DNA of 64,000 nucleotides from assembly GCA_963931925.1 (NCBI GenBank), contig OZ007569.1:72143118-72207117 (forward strand), read 5' to 3'. The notes below the pieces were generated by a model, which saw only the letters and a program-made list of their open reading frames with translations, searched no databases and was not told where the DNA came from. The stretch is from Onchidella celtica (lineage: Eukaryota > Mollusca > Gastropoda > Systellommatophora > Onchidiidae). Position numbers and translations under genes: made by a program. This document shows, piece by piece, positions 1-12,960 of this stretch; the first letter of the stretch is position 1, and each line of letters begins with the position of its first letter.

Positions 1-1313
1 ATCATACCGTAAGAATGGAACATACGCTCCTGATATTTCATTCAAAAATTACTTAAATTTTTAAAGAGAAACTGAAATGATCCTGAATCGGTATTGCTTG
101 CAGTTATCTTTTTATAATCTTAGACACCTTCCACTGAAGTGGTTGTCGTTTACACTGTGGAAATATCATAAAATTAAGTTCCACCTTCAGTAGTATGGAT
201 CGTGTGTTGCTTGAAATATATGCTTAAAATTTCATTTGATAAGATTTGACCCATTGGTTGACATTTCAATTCAAATGGAAGTCCTGTCATAAAATTTTAG
301 AACTTCCAAGGAATACCTCAGGGGTCCTCTAACATAAGTTAGAACATTAATTAGCTCTTATTTTTCTACTGCCCAAATGTCACAAAATTGCACACCTTTA
401 ATGATTCATTCTTACTCTTCGATCTGCTTTTGAAATGTTTTCAAGAGATTTTCATTTTTGTCCATTGAAAATTGTATTTTATACAAATTTTGAAAAATTG
501 ACATGAAAGGATTAAATGTGCATTTCTGGAGGAAAAAAAAATGTAACAAACAAAGTAATTCAAATTTGTAGAATTCCTTTTTAAACAAAAGCTAGAAATA
601 AGGAACAAACAAGTCTACCCAGTTGCATCAAGATATCCAGAACTTTCTGGGAAATGTATTTTTTGTGAATTGTTTTCAACCATTGAGAAAACGGCCATTA
701 TTGTCAGAACACATCATTATCTGCCTTGATGTATCATTTATAAAATTGATTTTGACGGTCCATGGATATTTTTAACAAACTTTCAGACATGAATATATGG
801 TAACTTAGACAGAGATGCCAACCACCTGAAATTAATATTTTTTGTTGAAAGTTTGATTTTCATTGACCCGCAGTCCTTTAACCACAAGAGTTAAAATAGC
901 AAAATTCTGTGCCTGAAATTTGACCCTAAGTAAATGACTTTCGTGGAAATACCGATATGAATTTAAAAAAATAGAATTTGAAAAAATGCATTGCCAGTAT
1001 TATTTTACCCGGAGAGGCCCATCTAGATTCTTTTAAACAGTTCGTATCCACATTGCCAAAATTTCAAAGTAAAATCGATTATTAACTTGGTGATAGACCT
1101 AATACTAATAGTAATACAAGTTAGCTATTTGTTTTACTAATTCAAAACAGTGGTCAGTGACTTCATTTTTCCATGTTCTGACATTTTGCAAGAAGAGGTG
1201 TATGTACCATCCTAGGTGCAACTAGTCTTCCCCTTTTTCCTAGCTTCTCTAAAATAAAAACTGTTTCATGTTTGGTGTCCTAATTGGTATTATTTTTCAT
1301 TTCTTTTTTTCAG
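1..1313. other. AT-rich non-coding stretch, no gene seen
   Basis: No open frame with coding character and no repeat structure was found. The last bases (about 1297-1313) are a T-rich tract ending in CAG, which looks like the 3' splice site of the exon that follows, so this is probably intron sequence of the transposase-like gene. Confidence 0.5.
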
Positions 1314-2148
1314 ATGTCAGCACAACACGGGACTGTGGAGTCCAAGCAAGGACCCTCAGCAGAAACTGGCATCAAATCCAGCGGCAAGGGTAAAAAATAC
1401 CAATTGCCCCTTTTCACTGACTGTGAAAATAGACATGCAAAATGTGGGCCATATTTATCATATTAACCTGAACTGGAACCACAATCACTCCACCAGGAAT
1501 CTGCAAGCCTGCAATTTTGGTTCTGTCTCCGAAGAGAGTCGACTTGCTCTGGAGAAACTTTATAAAGAAGGCCACACTCCCGCCTCAGCACGCGAAGTGT
1601 TTGTGACCAGTTTACGGGAGAAATGTGTAAATGAGCTGGATTTTCATCTAAAGAAAGCTGACCGATCTGTGATGCCCAGGAGGAGAGACTTCAAGTATTT
1701 TTACACCCAGTTCACCAAAACTGCATTATATGGTGGCCTAGACGAAAATATGTATATCAAGCTGGTAGACCAGCTGGAGGAGCTGAACAAGCAACCAGGC
1801 ACCAGTGTGAGGTACCAACTGTTTGGTGGGCCTCAGTGTCCCCTAATAATTGCCATGGTAACACCGCTTATGCAGCGCACTGCACTGCATATCCCACAGA
1901 GCCATGAATTGATGTTTGTGGACACAACATCAAACACTGAAGAACATAACCTAAAGTTATTTCTTTTGTGCACTTACAGCATAGCTGGTGCGCTTCCTTT
2001 GGGAATTATAATCACCAGCGACGAAAAGGAAGTAACCATGAAAAAGGGTTTCACCATGTTAAAGGACTGCCTGCCGGAAGCAGCTTTTTTTGGCAGAGGC
2101 AGAGAATATTGTTTTCCCAAAGAGTTGAGTGCAGATACATCATTTTAA
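1314..2148 (+). pseudogene. MULE-type transposase fragment (N-terminal half)
   Basis: A single open exon begins right after a T-rich tract and CAG at 1311-1313. Early in the exon the frame gives NTNCPFSLTVKI and LNWNHNHS, the pattern (CP..., then HNH) of the zinc-binding N-terminus found in many animal MULE-like transposases. Further on, ELMFVDTTSNTEEHNLKLFL matches the first catalytic aspartate region of that family, and ITSDEKEVTMKKGFTMLKDCLPEAAFFGRGRE the segment that follows. Homology stops near 2105, the frame ends at 2148, and the second half of the catalytic core is missing, so this is a truncated or deleted copy. The frame is open from the acceptor, so no start codon is needed inside the exon. 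It differs clearly from the OTU-containing MULE at 46.6-52.9 kb. The assignment rests on motif recognition only. Confidence 0.6.
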
Positions 2149-4089
2149 ACACATGTAACACAAGGTCTTCTACTCACTGTGACAGATCCATTCTACTCTA
2201 ATGCTTTAGACACAAATTGCTGAAACTACATTTTTGTTTTCTTTTTTGTAAAAGTAAAACAAATCACAAGAAAAGTGTGCAAATGTGCAGGATAAGAATG
2301 TGTTTTCACTATGAAAATGAAAGTTAGTCCATCATGTCATGTTTTCACCCGTCAAATTTCTAGAAACAAACTAAGTCCTTAGGCCCTATTCAGGGTTCAT
2401 AGTCATACAAAATCTTGGCATCTTATTTTAAGGACTTTTCAAATATAGTTCAGTTCCCTTGATTGATGCTCTAGTAAAGGTGCCCTGTATCTATCCATTA
2501 ATTTTATATTAATGCTGTTCAGACCTCCTTATAGCTCCTTCAATTTCAAAAGTTCCTTACAGTTTAGGCCTATAATCAAGTTCATCAACTCTATAACTGC
2601 CCTTCAAAAGTTTCTCATCAAGTGCGCTACAGTTCAGAGTGTGACTAACCTCTTAGTTTCACTTTTTCAAAACGGCCTGCAGAAAAGTTTTTCTAAGTTT
2701 TAAGATAAGACAATCCAGATCTAGATCTAGATTCTAGATCTGCAACACCAAAACCACATTGAATTTAAAAAAGTTCGCTTGAAACATACATTTTTAGGAC
2801 TTTTTAAGGACTTTGACATAATTTTCAGAATTTAAGGACTTTTTGAGAACTTATTTTTTCATTTATGAAAATTAGAGACTTGCGTGAACCCTGTTATTTG
2901 ACCAATGTATAATTCAATGTTTGACTCATGACTGACTCTTTTTCATGCTCATTCCTTGTACACAGGTCGAACTGGACATCACTGTCAAATGTCGTCTCTC
3001 CCTCCCATGGAGAAAGTAAAAAAAACCAAAAAAAACCAAGACTGGCCATTTTCACCTAAATGGACTGGATTTACATGGGCTAAGCCCACCAAAGTGTCTT
3101 ACATGTATTTTAAAATTTATCTTGTTTTATTTCATTGAGTGTTTTTTGCTTAATAAATGTGTATTGTAGAGCTTTGTGGGATGCACTGCTCTGAAAATGA
3201 AATATTAACCCCTATCTGAATTTTTTTCTGGAAGTACGGTAGATAGACACGTTGAAAACAAAACTGCTGATTATAAGTAAGCCTTTGCGTTTTATTGTAT
3301 CGTTTCTGTATTATTTCTTATGCGAGACTTTGCTGCATTTTTGCACAAGTTTTTCTTTTGGCCACATTTTGTCATTGCTTCAAGCCTTGCTGTGACCCCA
3401 CAGATTTTCTGTGGTTTGTACTGTATAATATTACATTATTATGCTTTTGTTAATAAAGTGCATGTAGGGCAAAATGTTTTATTCTATCTTTGTTCTGGTC
3501 TCTACTCGGATTTGGATTTATTACTATTATTATTATTATTTTTAAACAAATATTTTCAGTGTGTGGAAGATGACTTTTTCTGGTTTTCAATTTGTTGGAG
3601 GATACAATAATGAGCATGTAACATATTATTTTTAGTTAAACCTAGCAAATTTGTAAAGAACAAGCAAGTCACAGAGGTCTTAAAACTCCGACTGAAACCA
3701 CTGATATGTAGAGCTAGTTCAGGAAGAATTTATAAATTTGCAATTTATGATTAATCCTTGATAACTGCAAAAGCTCACTATTTACACATTGCCAGAATTT
3801 TTACTTCACAACAGGCAGTAAATGCAGCATTGTAAGAATTGATGGAGGAAAGCAAAAAATTAATTTGTCTTGTCGTCCATTAATGTGATGAACTAAGACC
3901 ACGTTTTTTTTGCCGTATAATTGGGGTATGAAATTCTATAAATTTACTGTATACGTTTAAATACGAAATTAGATCGGATAACAGTCAGAACACAACAAGA
4001 CAGGGTGAGACTGAAAAAAAAAAAAAACACTCAGAAAAATACTAACAGTAACACTGAGAAAAATGATAGTCCTTTGAACAATTTAATGA
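2149..4089. other. Non-coding stretch after the MULE fragment
   Basis: No clear gene. Near 2717-2742 is an AGATCTAGATCTAGATT run, a motif that recurs across the window. A weak possible 3'-terminal exon starts after CAG at 2965 and reads VELDITVKCRLSLPWRK then stop, but nothing supports it beyond the splice-like site. A hairpin CCACAG-ATTTT-CTGTGG lies at 3398-3414 and recurs at 52992 and 63400. Confidence 0.4.
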
Positions 4090-5923
4090 TTAACTACAAT
4101 GCTGTGTTTTCTTGTGGCGCGTCAAATTCGATTTAGTACTGACATCCATACCACAAATTTCACATTTATATTTTTTTTTTTTGTATGGGTATCTGTATGG
4201 CGAGTTAAGTCTTTTTTGTCCCCGAAACATTTGCCACAGCAGGGGCACTCAAATTTCTTGGTATGGACTATATGGTAATGTCTGTTAAGTGCCTTCTCAT
4301 CTTTTAAGTGAAGTCCGCAGTCCTTGCATACTGCTTTTCCACTGTGCTTAAGGTGGTGGGTATACAAATTCTTCTTTGGAAAAGTTCTGCCACATGAGCA
4401 AGTATCCGACCATGATGTCTGATTTGTGTCAATTTCCTGTCTAATCTTCTGGGCCTCATCCCTCCAGTCCTGTGGGTGAAACAATTTTTTGACAAAGAAT
4501 TAATTTGTTCATATTTTGAGCCACTGTGTCACATGCAAGACAATACTGATGTATCAGTTTTCAGCGGGTTGTGTTTGGGAAAGGGGGGTTTTATTGTTTT
4601 CTTTATTTTTCATCGCAGCATGTTTACATTTGATATAAATTTAAGACCATTATATCGTCACTACATCAAACCAACTGGCAAATCAGGATTCCATGAAGTA
4701 ATGCAAAAAAAATTTTTTCTCCATCCTAAAGACACACTGGCACACTGCAGCAGCTTACAACACGAATCAAGAATGACACTGGCAAAGTCAAGAACATAAT
4801 AATTATTAGATCTTCAGCAGTAAGTACTGACTGGTTAACCTTTAACCCTGATTTTATTAAGTTAACCAGTTCACTATTCAAAATACACAAGAAGCCGGTG
4901 ACTGAGAGAGAAAAGAAATCACACAACAATTTGGTCAAACTAGCCTATACTAAAATTTCAGTTCATTAATGTTCTCACCTTTCTGCGCTCACCAAGCTCT
5001 TTCCACATGTGAGAAGCTACAGTACTCATGGTGGCAATATTCTTCTCAGGCAACCTTTCTTGTATTTTGGGCTGGAGATGATAAAAAAACCATGATACTA
5101 TAACTAATGAAAATTATTCAATTTTTAAACATGGCATCAAAGAATAAACAGACATTATTCACTACAACATGACACATACATTATATAATATATAAACATG
5201 TTATCAAAATAGAAGAGTTGGAAGATATGCATCTTTCTACATGTATGTATTTGGTTGACAAAAATAATACTGGTGATTCAACAGAATGCCATTACCATTA
5301 TAACAAACGCTTGTCACTGGTCACCGATAGTGATAAATTTCATTCAATATTAAAAACTCAGATCTCATCACTAAATCTAGTTGCATATTATTATTATATG
5401 TATTATGCTGGCTCCAAGCTACTTGGCACTGAAAAGCCCCTATTTAAATTGCAAACTCATGCGATTTTAATATGAATTCACTGTGTCCGAAAATGCTTCA
5501 AAAACACATCAAACCACTGATCAAAACAATGCCATACTAGTTAAATATGGATAACAATGCTCATTATCTGTAAGCCTAGGCCTACCCTACCCAATCAACA
5601 TGTGTAGGCCTACTGCTACTTACAATTTGGAATCACCATCTGAATCCAGCTTTTCGATAGGTCTAATTCTAGATCTAATCTTGCATTTTACTTCGCTAAC
5701 TCGTAAAAAAAATATTAAAAAATGCCCATCCTAATCTAATCAATTGGATCAAGAAGATCTAGATCTAGATCTCCAGATCTCCAGATCTAGCCTAATCATT
5801 ATGATTATTATTTTAATTTACACAAAAACTTACCCCAACAGCCTGGTAAAAAACATTCCATCCTGTTATTCTCTTCAAACTTTTCCTTTTACTTGGTGGT
5901 TGTTGTTCGTCTGACGTTGCCAT
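4090..5923 (-). CDS. Three-exon HMG-box-like plus C2H2 zinc-finger protein (frame broken in last finger)
   Basis: Three exons fit with GT-AG sites and unbroken phase 0: 5834-5923 (ATG at 5923, donor GTAAGT), 4979-5071 and 4090-4469. Exon 1 ends TGWNVFYQAVG; exon 2 has IATMSTVASHMWKELGERRK; exon 3 opens DWRDEAQKI. Read together the tryptophan and W-K-x-L spacing resemble an HMG box. Exon 3 continues with C2H2-type fingers: a variant one (CSCGRTFPKKNLYTHHLKH), then CKDCGLHLKDEKALNRHYHIVH split around a lysine linker, then CPCCGKCFGDKKDLTRHTDTH. A fourth finger (CEICG...LTRHKKTQH) lies in the next frame, ending at a TAA at 4090-4092. The switch falls in a run of 12 T on the plus strand (4171-4182). 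One more base there would join the frames, so either an assembly homopolymer error or a real mutation is possible. The product would be about 188 residues, probably a nuclear DNA-binding protein; its targets are unknown. Confidence 0.72.
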
Positions 5924-6760
5924 TTTTTCATCGCTAGGCTAACGTGTGGAGAGTGGAGAATTTCCAAATTCTCATCACATGTGCATTGTTTTCGGAATAA
6001 CGTAATCGACAGACAACTCAAATTTACAATACCAGTTCGCATGTGGGGCCTACGATTACTCAGTTCTAAATTTAGCCCAGTTTCCTTGTTATCGGTGAAG
6101 GTCGTGACGTCACGGAATCCCGCGATGCCGGCAATGATACCTGATGCCGTCCACGGTTTGCAAAAGGGCCAACTGCGCCGACGATATTGATGCCGGAAAA
6201 CTAAAAAAAGTAGAAAAATCTGAGGCGGGCACCTTCAGGTCATTATACACCGAAGCATCTGTCATCGGGTTGATCTAGTACAATGATTAGTAGCCATACA
6301 TCGTGTATCAGTACAGATCTAGGGGCCATGCTTGACCTTGACCTAAATTCTAGGTTTTTGCGTAACAGTTGTAACACGTCAAATCAGTCCGAAAAAAGAC
6401 GTTCACACTACACACGGAACCAAGCAAGCGGGTATTCCAAACGAAAGCATCCATCGTCAATCAATAATAGAAGTTCCTAGATCTACCATTGCAGGCGTCT
6501 AAAGCATTAATTCTGGCGTAGGCCTGACACATGAGATGAAGTCAGCCCAACACATAATACATGTCCACTCAAACAATACGCGGACCAAGCAGGTCTTCAC
6601 CGGATACAATACGTGACCCTGTGACCCTTCGGTCACTTTTAAGTTCGCGTTATTGTTAGCGCGATGAATAGCTGTTGATGCATGTGAAGCGCTCGATCTA
6701 AAAGTGCGAATCAGCCAGAACACAGTAGCCCTATGTTGACGATAATAATATGCCTTCGGA
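5924..6760. promoter_or_regulatory. Probable upstream region of the HMG/zinc-finger gene
   Basis: This is the sequence directly 5' of the ATG of the minus-strand HMG/C2H2 gene. It is richer in CG dinucleotides than its surroundings (for example around 6040-6180), as expected of a promoter region. No TATA box or other defined site could be assigned. Confidence 0.3.
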
Positions 6761-9700
6761 CACGGTGAATGCTAAAAATAGGTGCAAAGTAGGCCGATAT
6801 CTCAAACGTGCACTTGCTCTTTTATGTTTTTTTTCAATCCTTCACATCGCCAAACCGGAAAAATTTTTTTGGAGACATAGGGAAACCGGAAATCCGGTAT
6901 ATACCGGAGGTCTGCACCCATGCATAGCACAAGCAGACAATGAGACAGCGTACAATTTCCTTTTTGAAGTAGGCTTAAATACTGATGTCCTCCCAGTCAA
7001 AATTCACCGATACTCCAGCTTTGTAGCATGTCTTTGTTAAGAGATGGTAAAAAAGGAACTTTAAAATTTTTAATACTAGTCCTTTTGACTGCACAAGTAC
7101 TCATACGTTTTGTACTGTATATTGGTGATTTTCATTAATTAGGCCTGCTTCCTGTACGTTTGGCTGATGACATTCTTACATCTACCTCAGATCTACCTAC
7201 CACAAAAAATTAGTAATACATGTACTTATTTGATTTTTTGTTTGTTCAGTTATTCTACAAATTATGCTAAAAATGTCCTGTTCATAACGATCCACCCAAC
7301 AATTTAAGAGAAATATCATTGCATGCTAACTGTGCAAAGAGCTTGGGTCAGCTGAAGGATGCCACTCCTCAGTCACGTCAGTTTATGGCTCACGAAATTT
7401 CTGTGTACCCATTTTTATTTTTTGCAATGGTGGCTCTAAGTCTGATATTCTAATAGATTCTTGATTTAAACCTAAATCTTGAATTCTATATTGGTTTATG
7501 GGCTACATAAATTCCCCCTAAAAGTAAATTTCCTCTAAATGTGCCAGCACTTTAAACATTTTCAAACCAAAGGAAACCGACCCGGCTGTGATAATCCAAA
7601 GAACACATAATTGTAAAAAATCACAGATGAGATAACATCAGGAACCAACAATAAACCAAGTTGAAACAAAACTGGCAAAATACAAGGTCACTAAAATGCA
7701 ACCTTAGTTCCTGTTTGTTTCAACTCCACTTTTTACACAAGTCAGAAATTTGACACTAAACATTTACATCTCAAGTATTATAATAAGGAGGTAGAACAAA
7801 TCCGAACTATGAACAGCTTGGTAAGTGCCTCAACGCATTCTCAAGAAGTGTCAAAATGTGCATTCATTATACCTCTTCACCATACTAAAAGATCTTCAGT
7901 TTTTCAGAAAATGGAGATAGAACAGACAAGCACTAAGGTTGCCGAAAGCTACTCATATTTTCCCCTCTTGTTCAAAGCCACTTCCTTTAAGATACAGCAT
8001 TTCAATCAATCATCAATTAAAGTCACACATACTCCATGGTCTCTCATTCGGGTATGAATTCGTAAAATAGTGGGGTCCCTTTGGGGAATAATATTGCATT
8101 TCTTGATATCACCATGAAATTTGGCATGCATGTACATCACCTGCATACACTTTTCTTTGATTGTCCAATGTGCTTGAAGTGGTATCATGCCTTCATTTTG
8201 GAAAACTGCCCTTCAAAGTTTTGCCCCCTTTCCAGTCCGTTAGATTTATTAACTGCACAACATTAAATATTTATCTGGATTGGAAATGGTGATTTTGATG
8301 TAGCTTTTAACTGTGAATTGAAATCTAAACTGCTTTTTCTCTGTTGTAGATATTTGCATTTTCCTACAAGTATGAATACTTGGCATTGATATTGATATGA
8401 ATTAATTGGCTAGAGGGTCTTACAACAGACTGTTTTCTGTCTCTTGTGTGAACAAACCAAATCATGCATTTAAGAGAGATTTGGTGAAGGATTGCCATTT
8501 AATGGTATTCACTGTGAATAGACTAGTAGTAGTACTCAACTGTATATTTTACAGCCCGTAGTTATACTCGTGCTATAATGTTTATAATACAAAATACTAA
8601 AATGCTAGAATCACCGCATTTGTCAAGGACTACTACCAAGCCTACTTTGGTATTTAACTTGGGGATCAAGATGAAATATTCTGCACCTCACATGGCCTGC
8701 AAGAACTGTACATAAAAGATGTAGTCAGCAAAGAAAGTTAAAAGCATGCCTTTTGGCCTCCCACTAGTTTGGCAAGAACAGAGTGATCATCATAATGATT
8801 GCTACTTCTGCTTGACATATGAAGAACAAGGTACACACTATATGTACAAATATGACATCAGTAACAAGATCAATAACTCATAACGATGATTTGCCAATTC
8901 CGAAACCTCCTGATGCATTGGTATCTCTGCCAGAGTCTGAATCAAACAGCAATAAAGTAGAGGAAGAATATGAGACAATTGGTATCGATATGGAGTTTGT
9001 ATTGGACATAGATCAGCCCAAGTCAATGAACATCATCTCCTGACACCAGGAACAACCCCAATTGAGGAACAAGAATTCACGCCTCTTTTCTTAAAAAAGA
9101 CAGGAAAGAAAGCTGTCTGGTATTCTGCTGCGACATTTTAGGATTAACTGCAAGTGCAGCAGGCTAAATGGGTGAGCTTCTGAATTTGAGTTATGCGCAT
9201 TTTTTCAAGATACTGCACGAAAATTTCGCTCTAAACCATTTTACTTTGAGTACAGGTGTCCAGGAAGTTTTTTGTTGTTTTTTTCCCATCTATTTGAAGA
9301 TGGCAGCCCCTCCTGAATTTGAGATCTTTTGGAGACAAAAGTATGAAAATTGCAATTTTGTAACACCTCTCTGACAAGATCAGCATTCCTATGCCAGTGG
9401 CATGATTAGAGTCTCTCTTATACTGCAATACCATTGGAAGACAATAAAAAAAAGTCTTTCCATTTTATCTTTACTGGCTGAAGTACCTGGCATTACCCGG
9501 TGTTCCCACCCTTCTCTCGCCCTCTCTCTAGTCTAGACATATTCCCATTTGCTTGCTTCAGAACATACGCATGGCAGGGCATTAAGCATCAACTAAATTT
9601 TAATGCTTGTCAAATACATTCACCTCGTGTGATAGGTTTATCAAGGGGAGCACAAAAACAGATCATTGTAATTTACATTTTATAACGTTATAAAAAATTG

Positions 9701-10514
9701 ACTGAAACTTGAATAAACACAATAGGTCAATACAAAAGCGACTGGATTATATTAATTGACACTTGAGAAAATTAATTTTATAATTTTTGAAACTCTCACT
9801 TAGGTCGCAGTGTTGAGCAAAGAAATGGACAAAATTTTATCACAGTAAATCACTCCCCCCGCTGTTTTTTTTTTGTAAAAGATTATTGAATAAACCCCCG
9901 TCATTTATTTTCTCCTCCCACAGACATGGGGAAAATGCATAGTACTCATAGTGACCTGTTTTGTTTCGTAACCCTGACCTGCCTACTTTCATTGGTCGGA
10001 ACTTAGGAAACTTAGGTCATGATTCCGGATTCCATAATTTTGTCTCCCATCAGCCGGGTCTTCAGATGCTTTTCTGCCGCCCTTGCCCTTAATAGAGCAG
10101 GTGGAACTGATGTTCGATTCAGCAGATCGGAGGTTCTTTATTGAATCATCGAACAGAAGTCGTAAAGCGACGCTCTAGCATAATGGCAATAGAGATACAT
10201 CAATATCAGTGGGTCTCTGAAGGTTTTCCCTCCGGTAGATCCTTGGAAAGTACTGCTGCCACCTCTCCTTATCAAATTAGGCCTGATGAAGAACCCAGTA
10301 AGGATACTAGAATGATAGAATGAAGAGGCATTTAAATATCTGAAATCAAAGTTTCCACTCATAAGTGAGGCAAATTTAAAACCTGGAACATTTATATAGT
10401 CACAAATTTGGGAACTGATGAAGGATAAAATTCAGAAGAGCAGCTAACTAAACTAGAAAGAAATGCCTTTAATGAGAATGTTCAGATTTTTTAGTTACTA
10501 GACAGTCTCAGCAG
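6761..10514. other. Non-coding stretch, no gene supported
   Basis: Only short frames without recognisable domains occur. Near 9478-9500 the plus strand reads GGCTGAAGTACCTGGCATTA followed by CCCGG, similar in form to the AGCTGAG...CCCGGCCCTGCCCGGG module repeated at 63.2-63.8 kb, so it may be a fragment of the same repeat. A frame at 8819-9043 is acidic and repeat-like but matches nothing I recognise. Confidence 0.35.
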
Positions 10515-10795
10515 TGTGAGCGCATTGTCCAAGATCTCATGGTCAGTTTCCAGAAGTTGGGTCGCCAGATTGGTGTGAAAATGCATTTCTTGTATGCTCA
10601 CATGGACTACTTGCTGGATATCTGGGGTGCTTTCAGTAAAGAGCAAGGCGAGAAATTCCATCAAGACATTGCAGTCATGGAGCAGCGCTACCAAGATAAC
10701 GTGAATGAATAGATGATGACAGACAATTGCTAGAGACTCAAATAACATGTCCTTCGTGTCCTTCATGAAAATGATTCTATGGACCAGTGTAAAAG
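10515..10795 (+). pseudogene. Decayed fragment of a repetitive invertebrate ORF (FHQDI motif)
   Basis: Translation gives CERIVQDLMVSFQKLG, then VKMHFLYAHMDYLLDIW and SKEQGEKFHQDIAVMEQRYQ, then MMTDNC followed by stops. This is the conserved block of a protein family seen in many copies in invertebrate genomes and usually tied to transposable elements (motif H-x-D and GE-x-FHQDI). In-frame stops follow the QRYQDNVNE segment and another interrupts the tail, so this copy is dead. No terminal repeats were found. The family's biochemical role is not known to me. Confidence 0.5.
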
Positions 10796-11419
10796 TTAAC
10801 TGCACTGAATTCAGTGAAGTTTCTTATACAGCTTTACTTCATCACTACACGCGTGGGTATATAATACTGTATGCACGGATGAAATTTAATATATATTGTA
10901 TTTTTTAAAGAAACCTTGTGTGGTGGTAGAAAAAAAAAGCAGTTATATTTTTTAAACCGGGGTTAAAAAATCATCTAAGATCACAATGTTAAGTACAAGA
11001 AAGAAAAAATATTCTCTCAAAATGCAGACTAGTGTTATAAAATCTTTAATTTGTTGCACAACCTACAGGAAATTTCTGATTTCGCTGCACAAAGCTAGCA
11101 CCTACTCAGTGACATTATTTCAAAACCAATCAAAACTGAGTGATTTAAGTCCACTTTCAATCGCACAAATCATGGCCATTTCATCATATAAAATCATTTT
11201 GTGCATCAAATATGCCAAGAATTTAAAGGAGAATGGTGAAACACAAATTAACATAGATCTGCAAGCTCTGTTATCTACATAAACGTTACCACAGAGGCTG
11301 CTTTACTGTTTTCTTAATCGTGGAATTCACCTGTCCTCTTCTAAGTCCTTGTCTTTTTGCAAGTTTGATGTCAAATTACATGTGTTCCTAAACATCTGAT
11401 CTTCGAGAATAATGGTAAA

Positions 11420-11425
11420 TTTATT
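11420..11425 (-). terminator. Candidate polyadenylation signal AATAAA (minus strand)
   Basis: TTTATT on the plus strand reads AATAAA on the minus strand, about 175 bases after the stop codon of the terminal exon at 11599. It is a plausible poly(A) signal for that gene; the hexamer alone is weak evidence. Confidence 0.35.
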
Positions 11426-11598
11426 AAAATATTATAAAGAACGGTTGTGGCAGATCTCATGCAGATATCAAGATGTGCAATACAATGTAATTACACAGAT
11501 TTGTCTCTTAAAGGAGCCCACTGAAAAATGCAATGTCTTCGTAGTCTCAAAATGAAGGCCTGATTCTTGTGATGATTACAACATTTTCATAGGTCCCT

Positions 11599-12050
11599 CT
11601 ACTTTGACCCAAATCCATTTAGGAATGCTATGTGGGAAACATGAAGTCGATCTGTACCATCTTTGAAATAAAGAACAAGAAACTGACTAAGTGATCTTTC
11701 GGCAACAACTTCCCTACCTTTCTGGTTTTCCTCGTCTACAGCGGCATGGAGTGTCATGGAACATGGTGTAACTGTGAAGTCTGTTGTATTTTTATAACGC
11801 TCAGACTTTGACATAAAGTCCTTCACGGTTTGCACCATTCCAGTGAAGCTAGTTGGGTAGCTCTTCAATGCACTAAAGGAACTGTAATATATGTCCAGAG
11901 AAACATGCTTATTGAGATCATTTGTGAGTAGCTTGTCAATTTTTGCTGCAAGCCTCAGCAATTCCTTCGTGCGGCGCTCGTCAATGTCATCGCCAGAACA
12001 ATCCAATCTTTCGGTAAACTCATCCTCGAGTACCTCAAGCTTTTCCTTCT
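11599..12050 (-). CDS. Terminal exon of an unidentified multi-exon gene
   Basis: The minus strand has a strong acceptor (pyrimidine tract then CAACAG, ending at 12051) followed by 452 open bases to TAG at 11599-11601. Two bases complete a split codon, then come 150 codons including the stop. The start is charged and likely helical (KLEVLEDEFTERLD, ELLRLAAKIDKLL), with a mixed segment and the C-terminus LVLYFKDGTDRLHVSHIAFL...GFGSK. Its phase fits the exon at 24577-24736, which ends with one unpaired base, so I place both in one gene with the exons at 36717, 39838 and 40089. Visible coding length is about 1.06 kb and the 5' end lies outside the exons I could find. I recognise no domain, so no function is proposed. 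Whether all five exons belong to one transcript is inference from phase. Confidence 0.62.
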
Positions 12051-12711
12051 CTGTTGGGAAAAAAAGTTAAATAATTACATTATATCTGACGGCATAAAAC
12101 ATCACTAGTGTTTGCTCAAAGCTTAAACCTGAAAGTAATTCACTGTTTCATTCCAAAAACTAAATTCCATCTGGCAATAAGATTTTCTGTTATCAAATGA
12201 ATTACAGCAAAATTATTTTGGTTCTAGTGTTTCACATAGTAAATTAAGTAAATGGCCTGGTGAAGCTGATTTCTGGCTAAAAACTGGCTAAATTGCTGGG
12301 CTCTACTCTTTCACTTACTTTGAAAAGATAAATAACCTCTTCTTCCAGTGCGACAACTTCTGACACTTTCGTCATTCTTCTGACAAACATATGTTTGATC
12401 TGTTAAATATACCCTATGGTACAGGGTAGTTTCAAGAAATGAACATATATGGCGCTGTCTTATCCTTTTTGGTAATGAAACATTCTTCACTGAACAAACA
12501 TCTCAAGCACATTATAATAATACCTACACTTACATAATATCGCATGCATAGTATGAATATCGTGTAAAATTTTCGATTTCTGGTTTTGTAAATAAAATAA
12601 ACAAGCAAAAAACGATCTACATTTTGATACTGATCTCATTATTGCACCTTGATAAATGGTGGAGATATCGCCACTTTTATAATTTCACCTATGTCACATT
12701 TCGAGGATGAA

Positions 12712-12960
12712 CATCATGTATCTCACAATGCATGGTGTCCATCGCACGGGCACCCGTGCTTTCCACTTGATCACCGCCAATGAATAGTGTGCGACTCAAG
12801 ATGTATGATGTTCATTTTACGGGCAGCCGCACTTTCCACTTGATCACGTAAAATAAATATCGTGCAAATCAAGATGTATGTTGTTCATCTTATGGGCACC
12901 CGCAGTTTCCACCTGACCACGATGGGTGAACAACCTGTAATTCAACATGTACAGTGTTCG
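12712..12960. repeat. Tandem repeat, unit about 72-73 bp, about three copies
   Basis: The phrase TTTCCACTTGATCAC (or a close variant) recurs at about 12760, 12833 and 12905, with GTTCAT and GGGCACCCG modules between. Copies have diverged. Related wording (GAACATCA...ATCTC) appears in the 63-bp repeat at 17.85-18.0 kb, so the two arrays may share an origin. Confidence 0.6.
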
